A stretch of DNA of 25,028 nucleotides, from contig DXVG01000004.1 of assembly GCA_019409045.1 (NCBI GenBank), forward strand, positions 1 through 25,028, given 5' to 3'. Origin of the DNA: Clostridiales bacterium (GTDB lineage Bacteria > Bacillota > Clostridia > Christensenellales > Aristaeellaceae). Every line of letters starts with the position of its first letter. Positions within the stretch are counted from its first letter, which is position 1. Below the pieces are notes generated by a model that was not told where the DNA came from, made no database searches, and saw nothing but the letters and a program-made list of their open reading frames with translations. The position numbers and the translations under genes are program-made. Shown one piece after another: positions 15,138-21,805 of this stretch.

Positions 15138-16148
15138 TCAGCGGGCGATCAGGCCGCCCGCCAGCTCGATCTCGCGCTTCGCCAGGCGCACGGAGCAAAT
15201 CGCCTCCTGCAGCGTGGCGACGCTGAGCGGATGGTCGCCGCGCACGCCCTCGACGAAGTACTTCAGTTCGTTGAAATAGCCGCCCAGCGAGGAGATGTTG
15301 CCGCCGATCTCGTTCTCGGCCTGGAACTCCTCGCCCAGCGCGGGGCGGAAGGGCTTGCCGTCGTTGGGGTAGACCATCAGCCCGCCCGCGTCGTTGACCA
15401 CGGCCGCGCCCTCGAACCTGACGCGGAAGCCCGCGGTGAAGGGGTAGTCGGCCGGGTAGTTCCAGCCCGCCTCCACGCTGACGGCCACGTCGCTTCCATA
15501 GCCGTAGACGGCGTAGATCTGCTGGATGAGGCCGTCCGCGTCCCGGCCGGCCTGCGCGAACACGCGCTGCGGGTCGCCCAGCAGGTAGCGCACAAAGTCC
15601 ACGTCGTGAACGTGCATGTCCACCGCGACGCCGCCGCTGAGCTCCGCACGGTGCAGCCAGCCCTCGCTGGCCCACTCGGGCCTTGCGCTGAGGCGGTGGA
15701 ACTGGCCGTAGAGGAAGCGCCCGTATTCGCCGGAATCGCACGCCTGCTTGAGCCAGCGGTATTCGCTCCAGAAGCGGATCACCTGCCCCACCTGCAGCTT
15801 CGCGCCCGTTTCGCGCTCTGCACGCAGGAGCTGTTCCATCTCCTCCTCGCGGATGCACACGGGCTTTTCCAGGAACACGGCCCTGCCCCTGCGCATGGCG
15901 GCCAGCGCGTGCTCGGCGTGCATGTGGGTGGGAAGGCAGATGTCGATGATCTCCACATCCGCCTGTTCAATCAGAGCCATGCCCGTCGCATAGACCGTCG
16001 CGCCGCAGTCGGCGGCCAGCTTCCCGGCGTATTCCGGGCGCACGTCCGCGACCGCGACCACCTTTACATCCAGATTCGCAAGCGCCTGATAGCACGCGGC
16101 GTGCATGCCCCCCATGAAGCCGCAACCGATGAGACCTACGCGGATCAT
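15138..16148 (-). CDS. Gfo/Idh/MocA-family oxidoreductase (second copy)
   Basis: A 336-residue NAD(P)-dependent sugar or cyclitol dehydrogenase. GLIGCGFMGGMH (5-16) is the dinucleotide loop, EKP is at 94-96, and GGVAVDMHVHDVDFVRYLLG places the catalytic residues around D177 and H181. It is only distantly similar to the homologue at 5887-6930, so the two likely act on different ring positions or substrates. The DMHVHDVD variant is typical of inositol-dehydrogenase-like members, a weak hint only. The start ATG overlaps the stop of the isomerase gene upstream by four bases (ATGA), indicating translational coupling. Confidence 0.92.
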   Translation of the reverse strand: MIRVGLIGCGFMGGMHAACYQALANLDVKVVAVADVRPEYAGKLAADCGATVYATGMALIEQADVEIIDICLPTHMHAEHALAAMRRGRAVFLEKPVCIREEEMEQLLRAERETGAKLQVGQVIRFWSEYRWLKQACDSGEYGRFLYGQFHRLSARPEWASEGWLHRAELSGGVAVDMHVHDVDFVRYLLGDPQRVFAQAGRDADGLIQQIYAVYGYGSDVAVSVEAGWNYPADYPFTAGFRVRFEGAAVVNDAGGLMVYPNDGKPFRPALGEEFQAENEIGGNISSLGGYFNELKYFVEGVRGDHPLSVATLQEAICSVRLAKREIELAGGLIAR

Positions 16149-16990
16149 TCCAATTCTCCTTTCAATATCCTGTCCATTGAGCAGGCGGTGTTGTAGACGA
16201 TCTGGGACGCGCCGTGGGCGTAGGGCGGGATCATCTCGCCCGTCACCCAGCCGTCGTAGCCGATGTCCGCGAACGCGCGGCGCACCTCCGGCCAGTTCAC
16301 GTCGCCCGCCAGCAGGTCCACAAAGCAGTTCAGCCCGCCCGGGGAGCGGCGGTAGTCCTTAAAGTGTACCTTTTTGATGCGCTTGCCGAGTATGCGTATC
16401 CAGTGCTCCGGATAGCCGGAAAAGACCACGTTGCCCACGTCGAAGTAGGCGCCCACATAGTCGCTGCCGATCTTGTCGATGAAATCGCGCATCTCCAGCG
16501 GCGAGAGCAGCAGCTTGTTCCACACGTTCTCCACGCCGATGCTGACCTTGAGCTCCTCCGCAATCGGGGCGAGCGCGCGCATCTGCTCCAGCGCGCGGTC
16601 GTAGGCGACGTCGTAGGGCACCACCGGGCGCTCCGGCACAAATTCCACCGACACGCTGCCGGGGACGACGAGTATGGTGTCCGCGCCCAGCGCCTTGGCG
16701 CATTGGAGCTGCCTGACGGCGGTGTCGTGCGCCCTGCGGCGCTCGTCCGCGTCGTCGGAGGTAAAGGAGTAGCTCCAGTAGAGCCCGCTGGCAACGCTGG
16801 GCAGTTCGATGCCGATCTCCTCCGCGCTCGATCTGAGTGCCGCGAGCTGCTCGGGCGTGGTCTGGGGCGTGAGGTCGCCCGCGCCGTCCATCGCAAGCTC
16901 TATGCCGTCAAATCCCGCGTCCTTTGCCATGCGCATCGCCTCGACGCAGCTCTTTCCCGCAAAAGACCAGTAGCTGATCGACTTTTTCAC
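16145..16990 (-). CDS. Sugar-phosphate isomerase/epimerase family TIM-barrel protein
   Basis: A 281-residue protein of the xylose-isomerase-like TIM-barrel family (IolE/IolI, ketose 3-epimerases). The four metal-ligand positions of ketose epimerases are recognisable: E154 in GVENVWNK, D184 in YFDVGN, H209 in VHFKD and E252 in GEM. It is thus likely a metal-dependent isomerase or epimerase of a ketose or ketocyclitol. I chose a GTG start at 16990 because GAAAGAGAGG lies just upstream and the first strand, KKSISYWSF, then begins correctly. An upstream ATG at 17077 would lie before the predicted transcription start. First gene of the operon, divergent from the AraC regulator; its stop overlaps the next start. 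Confidence 0.9.
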   Translation of the reverse strand: MKKSISYWSFAGKSCVEAMRMAKDAGFDGIELAMDGAGDLTPQTTPEQLAALRSSAEEIGIELPSVASGLYWSYSFTSDDADERRRAHDTAVRQLQCAKALGADTILVVPGSVSVEFVPERPVVPYDVAYDRALEQMRALAPIAEELKVSIGVENVWNKLLLSPLEMRDFIDKIGSDYVGAYFDVGNVVFSGYPEHWIRILGKRIKKVHFKDYRRSPGGLNCFVDLLAGDVNWPEVRRAFADIGYDGWVTGEMIPPYAHGASQIVYNTACSMDRILKGELE

Positions 16991-17028
16991 AGTATCGCCT
17001 CTCTTTCTGTTGCGCAGTGTTCGCTTCC

Positions 17029-17046
17029 GGGCGATTTGAATCGCCC
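17029..17046. promoter_or_regulatory. Perfect 18-bp palindrome in the leader of the isomerase operon
   Basis: GGGCGATT-TG-AATCGCCC lies between the predicted -10 (17060-17065) and the GTG start. It could be an operator for the divergent AraC or another regulator, or a leader hairpin; no second copy was found in the window. Confidence 0.45.
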
Positions 17047-17059
17047 CTCTAAATATAAC

Positions 17060-17087
17060 ATTATAGTCTAATTCCATAAAAAGTCAC
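17060..17087 (-). promoter_or_regulatory. Promoter of the isomerase/oxidoreductase/PIG-L operon
   Basis: On the minus strand a perfect TATAAT (17060-17065) is preceded, after 16 bases, by GTGACT (17082-17087; 4 of 6 to TTGACA). The weak -35 box fits an activator-dependent promoter, and the AraC gene is divergent next to it. Confidence 0.6.
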
Positions 17088-17161
17088 CCCATAATCCGCC
17101 ACAAGATTTATCATATCGGACAAATTTTTTTAGATATAGATATTTGCGCGCTACATTTTAT

Positions 17162-17190
17162 TTGACATCCGCCGCATAGCGGTTTACAAT
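17162..17190 (+). promoter_or_regulatory. Promoter of the AraC regulator gene
   Basis: TTGACA (17162-17167), a 17-base spacer and TACAAT (17185-17190) make a near-perfect sigma-A promoter. The spacer holds a small inverted repeat CCGC...GCGG. The -10 box overlaps the first possible ATG (17189) of the AraC frame, which affects the choice of start codon. Confidence 0.65.
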
Positions 17191-18103
17191 GAACGCGAAG
17201 GCAGCGTTTGCGGAGGAGGTGTCTCACACGTTTGAAAAGCACGCGCTGGAACCCCTGTTCTCCGTGACGCATCTGGTCAACGCGGCCTGCTACCAGTTGG
17301 GGCCGGACTTTCGCTGGCCGGGCGAGCGGCACGACTTCTGGGAGCTTGTGTATGTGGACCGCGGGGAGGCCATGATCAGCGCGGACGACGAGGAGTATCC
17401 GCTGCACACCTGGGAGATGGCCTTCCACTGCCCGAACGAGTGGCACAACGTGCGCGCGGCCGAGGGAGGGAGCGCGGACGTGATCGTGATCGCGTTCGTG
17501 TGCGACAGCCCGGGCATGGCGGCGTTTCGTCACCGCACGGCGCTTCTGGGGCCGCAGGAGCGCCAGTGCCTGACCGCGATCGTGCGCGAGGCGGAGCGCG
17601 CCTTTCTCTACTTTGAAAACCGCGCGCCCCATGTGAAGCTCGCCCGCCGGCAGGACGCGCCGCTGGGCGCGGAGCAGATCATACGCGCAAATCTGGAACA
17701 GCTGTTTATCCATGTGTGCCGCCGCAGCCAGGGCGAGGCCGTTCAGGCGCGGCAGACCTCCGCCAACGCGCTCAACCAGTACTCCGAAATCGTGGAGCGG
17801 GCCAAGAACTACCTGCACGCGCACATCGCCGAGAAGATCACCCTCGGCCGCGTGGCCGCGGAGATCAGCGTGAGCCCCTCCTATCTCAAGCGGGTGTTCC
17901 GCGAGCAGACGGGGCAGCCCGTCATCGCCTACCTGGCCGACCTGCGCGTACGCAGGGCCAAACAGATGATCTGCGAGCATCAGTACAACTTCAGCCAGAT
18001 CGCGGAGGCGGTCGGCTTTGACAGCGTATACTACTTTTCCGCGCGCTTTAAGCGCTACACGGGCATGACGCCCACGGAATACGCCCGCTCCGTGCGCCAG
18101 TGA
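17189..18103 (+). CDS. AraC-family transcriptional regulator (cupin sensor + two HTH)
   Basis: Up to 304 residues: an N-terminal cupin-like sugar-sensing domain (PGERHDFWELVYVDRGEA, then EWHNVRA) and a C-terminal AraC domain with two helix-turn-helix units, ending in the classic SVYYFSARFKRYTGMTPTEYA. It probably activates the divergent isomerase operon and/or the NagB-like gene 84 bases downstream. The start is uncertain. The ATG at 17189 has no ribosome binding site and lies inside the promoter's -10 box. GGAGGAGGTG (17212-17221) is an excellent site but is followed at normal spacing by ACG (17228), not ATG; GTG at 17219 lies within that site. Homologues start near residue 14, at TFEKHAL, favouring a start close to 17228. 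The 3' end is secure. Confidence 0.85.
   Translation: MNAKAAFAEEVSHTFEKHALEPLFSVTHLVNAACYQLGPDFRWPGERHDFWELVYVDRGEAMISADDEEYPLHTWEMAFHCPNEWHNVRAAEGGSADVIVIAFVCDSPGMAAFRHRTALLGPQERQCLTAIVREAERAFLYFENRAPHVKLARRQDAPLGAEQIIRANLEQLFIHVCRRSQGEAVQARQTSANALNQYSEIVERAKNYLHAHIAEKITLGRVAAEISVSPSYLKRVFREQTGQPVIAYLADLRVRRAKQMICEHQYNFSQIAEAVGFDSVYYFSARFKRYTGMTPTEYARSVRQ
17212..17221 (+). promoter_or_regulatory. Strong ribosome binding site inside the longest AraC frame
   Basis: GGAGGAGGTG is the best Shine-Dalgarno match in the area, six bases before an ACG codon at 17228. It suggests that translation begins there and not at the ATG at 17189. Confidence 0.5.
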
Positions 18104-18131
18104 GCGGGGCGCGGCGCTTCGGACCTGTTTG

Positions 18132-18149
18132 CGGGCGCGGACGCGCCCG
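18132..18149. repeat. Intercistronic hairpin with GCGCGGACGCGC core
   Basis: CGGGCGCGGACGCGCCCG is a GC-rich stem between the AraC stop and the NagB-like start, 38 bases before the ATG. It is the third member of the set at 4351-4370 and 10666-10683. Confidence 0.5.
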
Positions 18150-18187
18150 GGGAGATACAACGCGCATACTTTGGGAAAGGACGGCGA

Positions 18188-19144
18188 ATGCAGATGAACA
18201 TGATCGATACCTTACAGGGCTCCTATTTTTCCGAGATGCTCCCGCAGGGCTGGGACATACGCAGGATATACGAGTGCGTGTCCAACGACCCGGCGACGGT
18301 GTTTGACCGGCAGGACTTCTGGCACGCAGGCTTTGCGCCGGTGGCGTGCAAAAACCTCGAGGAGTTCGGCGTATACATGGGGCACGAAATCGCCCTGCAG
18401 ATTCGCAAGGCGCGCGACGAGGGCCGCAAGCTGATCCTGATCCTGCCCGTGGGCCCGATGGGCATGTACAAATGGGCGGTCTACTTCCTTACGCAGTGGC
18501 AGGTGGATTGTGGGCATGTGTACGGCTTTAACATGGACGAGTGGTCCGACGCGCAGGGCAACACGCTGCCCGCCTCCGACCCGGCCGCGTTCCAGAACGC
18601 CATGGTCGGCGCGTTCTACGGGCCGCTGGGCGATCTGAGCGTGCCCGAGGCGCAGCGCAACTTCGCCACAAGGGAAAACCTGGCCGCCTACCCCGAGAAG
18701 ATCGCCGCCCTCAAGGCTCAGGGCGCAAGGCAGGTGCTGGTCTACGGCATAGGGCGCATGTGCCACATCGCCTTCTGGGAGCCGCACTTTGCGCAGGAGT
18801 ACGATACGATCGAGGCGTGGAAGGCCGAGCCCTATCGCATCGGCGCGCGGCTGCATCCCTTCACGATCGAGCAAAACGCCATCACGTCCTTCCGCTCGTC
18901 CTGGCCGCTGATCCCCTGCTATGCAAACACCATCGGCCCTGGCGTCATCTTCGGCTCCGATTACGCCATCGGCGGCGCGGACGGCGTGCTCTCGCGCGGC
19001 ATGCAGTGGCAGGGCATGAGCTTCTGGATGACGCTGCGCTACGGCCCCTGCAAGAGCGTCACCTCCAGCTGGATCCCCACCATGCCGGGCAAGCTGTTCT
19101 TCATGGAGGAGCTGGCCGGCCCGCTGTGCGCGGACACCAACTGA
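18188..19144 (+). CDS. NagB-like sugar-phosphate isomerase/deaminase (second paralogue)
   Basis: A 318-residue glucosamine-6-phosphate deaminase-superfamily protein related to the one at 10700-11659. Both share VDC..., MDEW.DAQGN or MDEWADDQGN, TIGP, and a C-terminal glutamate pair before A-P-type endings. MDEW is at 116-119. The second motif, GIGRMCHIAFWEP (187-199), keeps the His (H193) and the NagB E148 equivalent but has Met in place of D141 and Cys in place of the following Gly. The substitution differs from the paralogue, so the two may catalyse different steps or form a heteromer. AAAGGA precedes the ATG at 18188. It follows the AraC gene on the same strand and is likely controlled by it. 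Confidence 0.82.
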   Translation: MQMNMIDTLQGSYFSEMLPQGWDIRRIYECVSNDPATVFDRQDFWHAGFAPVACKNLEEFGVYMGHEIALQIRKARDEGRKLILILPVGPMGMYKWAVYFLTQWQVDCGHVYGFNMDEWSDAQGNTLPASDPAAFQNAMVGAFYGPLGDLSVPEAQRNFATRENLAAYPEKIAALKAQGARQVLVYGIGRMCHIAFWEPHFAQEYDTIEAWKAEPYRIGARLHPFTIEQNAITSFRSSWPLIPCYANTIGPGVIFGSDYAIGGADGVLSRGMQWQGMSFWMTLRYGPCKSVTSSWIPTMPGKLFFMEELAGPLCADTN

Positions 19145-19164
19145 TTCCCGCTCGCCTGCTGAAA

Positions 19165-19203
19165 AAGCGCCCGAGCTGCGTGCAATGCGCAGATCGGGCG
19201 CTT
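19165..19203 (+). terminator. Hairpin after the NagB-like gene, probable terminator
   Basis: AAGCGCCCGAGCTGCG (19165-19180) pairs with 19188-19203 with a single mismatch. It lies 20 bases after the stop codon and begins with an A-run, but it has only CTT after the stem, so termination may be weak. An imperfect second copy of the whole hairpin occurs at 19405-19440. Confidence 0.6.
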
Positions 19204-19208
19204 CAGGA

Positions 19209-19225
19209 TGTTGACAAAGTCAACA
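19209..19225. repeat. Palindrome TGTTGAC-AAA-GTCAACA
   Basis: A perfect 7-bp inverted repeat with a three-base centre, between the first hairpin and the repeat copy. It may be a protein-binding site or part of the composite repeat; it is not seen beside copy 1, but that copy is cut by the window edge. Confidence 0.5.
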
Positions 19226-19267
19226 GACTGCCAGGGCGTTGAGAAGGCCCGCAAGCCAAGGAAGCGA

Positions 19268-19318
19268 GCCTGCAAACAAGGGAGCTTACACGGACGTAAG
19301 TGACCGCAGTTTGCAGGT
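19268..19318. repeat. Nested inverted repeat leading into repeat copy 2
   Basis: GCCTGCAAAC near 19268-19277 is the inverse of GTTTGCAGG near 19309-19317, enclosing CTTAC and GTAAG (about 19285-19300), which also pair. The segment can fold as a cruciform and merges into the copy 2 repeat. It probably belongs to the full-length element, whose left part is missing from copy 1. Confidence 0.5.
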
Positions 19319-19404
19319 GAAGCTGACGCAGGAAGCAAAAATCACTTCCGCTTCTTTTCTTTCGGAAGTGATTTTTGCGTTTGGGGGCTTTATCGACGCT
19401 CTGA
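19308..19404 (+). repeat. Interspersed palindromic repeat, copy 2
   Basis: Matches bases 1-98 nearly throughout in the same orientation. The 16-bp stem GCAAAAATCACTTCCG (19335-19350) pairs with 19363-19378, and the conserved tail ends in cgctctga. Differences cluster in the hairpin loop, and one stem-closing pair differs between copies, so the fold is kept. Confidence 0.8.
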
Positions 19405-19440
19405 GCACCCGAGCTGCGCAATGCGCAGATCGGGCGCTTT
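19405..19440. terminator. Second hairpin next to repeat copy 2; possible two-sided terminator
   Basis: GCACCCGAGCTGCG (19405-19418) pairs with GCGCAGATCGGGCGC (19423-19437) with mismatches, followed by TTTT on the + strand. It is an imperfect direct copy of 19165-19203 and could also end transcription of the minus-strand SIS gene, whose stop is at 19456. Confidence 0.5.
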
Positions 19441-19455
19441 TCGGCGTCGGACGCG

Positions 19456-20061
19456 CTAGAGGGCGCGATGGTTCAGCCGCTCGCCCACCGCCCCGCCGGG
19501 GTGGATGCGCGCGAACTGGCCGGACTGATAGCCCGTCTGCTCGATCATCGCGGCCTGCAGCGCGTGGAAGATCATGCACAATGCCGTCGTGCTGGTGGTC
19601 CCTTGCAGGTTGTCCCGGTCGGTCTCGCGGTTGACGTGCTGGTGGAGCACGACGTCCGCCTGCATGGCGAGGGGAGATTCCAGGTTCTGCGTGACGGTGA
19701 TGATGCCCACTTCCTTCTCCCGACAGATCTGCGCGATGGGCAAAAGCTCGCTCGTCTTTCCGCCGCGGGAGGCCAGGAGCATCACGTCGCCCTTTTGCAG
19801 AAAGCCCGTCGCGCCGTGCACGGCCTCCGCCGGGGAGATGAAGCGCGCCGGGCGCTCGATGCAGCACATCAGGTGCGCAAAGTGCCGGCAGGCAATGCCG
19901 GAGTGGCCGCAGCCGGACGCGCCGATGCGCGGCGCAGCGCAGAGCAGCTCCACCGCGCGGGAAAACGCGGCCTCGTCAAAGTCTTCCAGCATCTCCCGGA
20001 TGCAGGCGGCCTCGATGTCATATGCCGCGCGCGCGGCGGCAAGCGCATTGGGTAGGATCAT
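19456..20061 (-). CDS. SIS-domain protein, KpsF/GutQ-like sugar-phosphate isomerase
   Basis: A 201-residue single SIS-domain protein. GASGCGHSGIACRHFAHLM (about 47-65), SPAEAVHGATGFLQKGDVMLLASRGGKTSEL (76-105) and VGIITVTQNLESPLA match the arabinose-5-phosphate isomerase/phosphohexuloisomerase group, which binds phosphosugars through Ser/Thr loops. It lacks the CBS domains of KpsF, as in shorter catabolic members. It probably isomerises a ketose/aldose phosphate or senses one. The ATG at 20061 was chosen for AGGAGG about 11 bases upstream and because the promoter at 20147-20174 lies upstream; a longer frame would cross that promoter. It is transcribed alone, divergent from the TIM-like operon. 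Confidence 0.88.
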   Translation of the reverse strand: MILPNALAAARAAYDIEAACIREMLEDFDEAAFSRAVELLCAAPRIGASGCGHSGIACRHFAHLMCCIERPARFISPAEAVHGATGFLQKGDVMLLASRGGKTSELLPIAQICREKEVGIITVTQNLESPLAMQADVVLHQHVNRETDRDNLQGTTSTTALCMIFHALQAAMIEQTGYQSGQFARIHPGGAVGERLNHRAL

Positions 20062-20146
20062 GGCCCTTGTACCTCCTGTCTCCACATCTTGCGTGCGGTT
20101 TTCCCGGCGGCGGCGGGCCGCGCGGCCCGGGGCGACCTTCACTGCC

Positions 20147-20174
20147 ATTATAACAGAGGCGCGGGAAATGTCAA
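20147..20174 (-). promoter_or_regulatory. Promoter of the SIS-domain gene
   Basis: On the minus strand, TTGACA (20169-20174) and TATAAT (20147-20152) are perfect, with a 16-base spacer. Transcription starts near 20140, giving a leader of about 80 bases containing a GC-rich GGCCGC-type inverted repeat. Confidence 0.8.
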
Positions 20175-20254
20175 GCGCGATACTATCCTTTTCGAAAAAA
20201 GCGGCCGCCAAATCGCCGAAAATTTTTGAAATCGAAAGTATGCGCAAAATGATA

Positions 20255-20283
20255 TTGACAGTTTTTCCACATTCGGCTATAAT
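20255..20283 (+). promoter_or_regulatory. Consensus promoter of the five-gene operon
   Basis: TTGACA (20255-20260), exactly 17 bases, and TATAAT (20278-20283): a full-consensus sigma-A promoter. The -10 box is centred in the palindrome GCTATAATAGC (20276-20286), flanked by CCAC and GTGG, a possible operator for the DeoR protein encoded in the operon. Such a strong promoter implies tight repression. Confidence 0.85.
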
Positions 20284-20324
20284 AGCGGTGGAAGTATTTT
20301 GTTTTTAGAAAGAGAGGTACGCCC

Positions 20325-21041
20325 ATGAAGCAGGGATGCGGCATCCGTCCCCCATTTTTTGAGATCGGCCCCAAGTCCTACCTGTACGGGCAGGACGTGA
20401 TCGATCTGGCCATCGCCGCGGACGCGGCCTCGGAGAAGTACGACGTGGACATCATCTTCACCACGCCCGTGGTGGAGATCGCGCGGGTGAAGGCGGCCAC
20501 AAAGCGCATCCATGTGTTTGCCCCGCACATGGACCCGCTGCGGCCCGGGCGCGGCCTTGCGGACACGCTGCCCGAATCCCTGGTGGCGGCCGGGGCGGAG
20601 GGCGTTATGCTCAACCACTGCGAAAAGCCGCTGAGCATCAGCGTATTGCGCGAGACCATCGAGCGCGCAAAGGAAGTGGGGCTGACCACCATCGTGTGCG
20701 CGGATTCCTGCCGCGAGGCGGCCATGATCGCCATGCTCCATCCGGACATCATCGTCGCCGAGCCCACCGAGCTTGTGGGCACGGGCGTTTCCTGCGGCCC
20801 CGAGTATGTGGAGGCCGCCATGCGCGCGGTGCGGGACGTGGACCCGGAGATACTGGTGCTCACCGCCGCGGGCATCGCCTCCGGCAAGGACGTATACGAT
20901 ACCATCTTCGCCGGCGCGGATGCGACCGGCTCCTCCTCCGGCGTGGCCAAGGCCGCGGATCGCGCAGCGATGGTGGAAGAGATGATCCGCGCCGCGCGGC
21001 AGGCGTGGGACGATCGCGCTTCCAAACAGGGCAAAGCCTGA
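20325..21041 (+). CDS. Triose-phosphate isomerase-like protein (TIM family, short form)
   Basis: A 238-residue TIM barrel resembling archaeal-type and EryH-type isomerases rather than the housekeeping bacterial TpiA of about 250 residues. Active-site elements are present: K17 in EIGPKSYLYG, H98 in LNHCEKP and the catalytic E146 in VAEPTEL. The phosphate-gripping loop GIASGKDVYDTIFAGADATGSSSG is near 190-213. It interconverts an aldose and a ketose phosphate. As it is encoded with an FGGY kinase and a DeoR regulator, I infer a catabolic role on a tetrulose phosphate or similar, comparable to L-erythrulose-1-phosphate isomerase of tetritol pathways. GAGAGG precedes the ATG at 20325. First gene after the strong promoter. 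Confidence 0.85.
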   Translation: MKQGCGIRPPFFEIGPKSYLYGQDVIDLAIAADAASEKYDVDIIFTTPVVEIARVKAATKRIHVFAPHMDPLRPGRGLADTLPESLVAAGAEGVMLNHCEKPLSISVLRETIERAKEVGLTTIVCADSCREAAMIAMLHPDIIVAEPTELVGTGVSCGPEYVEAAMRAVRDVDPEILVLTAAGIASGKDVYDTIFAGADATGSSSGVAKAADRAAMVEEMIRAARQAWDDRASKQGKA

Positions 21042-21073
21042 GGATCATATTTCAGAAAGCGAGGAAGAACGGC

Positions 21074-21709
21074 ATGGATTTTAAGGTAGTACAGAAGGAG
21101 ATCGAACTGCAGTCCCGGGGATGGATCCCCACGTTTCACGACATCTCCCGCGAGGTGATGGAGATCGTCGAGGAGTCCGGCGTCAAGAACGGCGTCTGCA
21201 CCGTCGTCTCCCACCACACCACCTGCTCGGTCATGGTGCAGGAGTGCTCGCACGACATCGACTCCTTTGACCTTGAATACCTCCAGCACGATCTGCTCGA
21301 CATCATGCGCAAGATGATCCCGGACTTTGCCGAGGAGCATCAGTATCGCCATCCGGGCCCGATCCATGCGCAGTACGGCCGCTTTGTGGGCGAGCCGGGC
21401 GACTACACCTCCATGAACACCGATGGGCATCTGCGCAGCGTGTTCTTCGGCCGCAGCGAGAGCATCACCATCAAGGACGGCAAGCTCGACGCGGGCGAGT
21501 TCGCGCACATCTACTTCATCGACTGGGATCATGTGCGCGCGCGCCATCGTCAGGCCAACGTGACCATCATGGGCACGACCGAGGACGTGGGCGACCGCAA
21601 GTTCCACGGCGGCGTGACCGTGGACACGCTGCACAAGTACACCGACGAGGAGAAGGCCGACGACGTACACTACACGCTGCAGCTTCAGGCGCGCAAGTAC
21701 GACAAGTAA
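21074..21709 (+). CDS. YjbQ/UPF0047-family protein, extended form
   Basis: A 211-residue member of the YjbQ family, whose usual size is about 130-140 residues. Family features are SHHTTCSVMVQE (46-57), MNTDGHLRSVFFGRSESITIKDGKLDAGEF (about 114-143) and the closing RARHRQANVTIMG (155-167). The reported activity of E. coli YjbQ is secondary thiamine-phosphate synthase; its natural substrate is uncertain. Here about 40 extra residues lie in the middle (roughly 65-105) and another 40 or so form a C-terminal tail. Lying second in a sugar operon, between isomerase and regulator, it may act on a phosphosugar, which is inference. The ATG at 21074 follows GCGAGGAAG and lies 32 bases after the TIM stop. 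Confidence 0.85.
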   Translation: MDFKVVQKEIELQSRGWIPTFHDISREVMEIVEESGVKNGVCTVVSHHTTCSVMVQECSHDIDSFDLEYLQHDLLDIMRKMIPDFAEEHQYRHPGPIHAQYGRFVGEPGDYTSMNTDGHLRSVFFGRSESITIKDGKLDAGEFAHIYFIDWDHVRARHRQANVTIMGTTEDVGDRKFHGGVTVDTLHKYTDEEKADDVHYTLQLQARKYDK

Positions 21710-21732
21710 ACGCCGCCGGAGATATGCACCAC

Positions 21733-21787
21733 GCCGCCGCGCGAACTCTGCCCGGCCCCACGCGGGTCGGACGGGGCGCGCGGCGGC
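21733..21787. repeat. 11-bp stem spanning the gap before the DeoR gene
   Basis: GCCGCCGCGCG (21733-21743) pairs perfectly with CGCGCGGCGGC (21777-21787), with inner GCCCC/GGGGC pairing. It ends 18 bases before the DeoR ATG. It has no T-run, so it may be a processing element or translation-modulating structure. Confidence 0.5.
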
Positions 21788-21805
21788 TGCAAAGGGGACG
21801 AGAAC

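Noticed and set aside
17111..18160. A 349-codon minus-strand frame opposite the AraC gene
   Set aside because: The AraC frame shows clear two-helix-turn-helix motifs; the opposite frame has none and crosses both divergent promoters.
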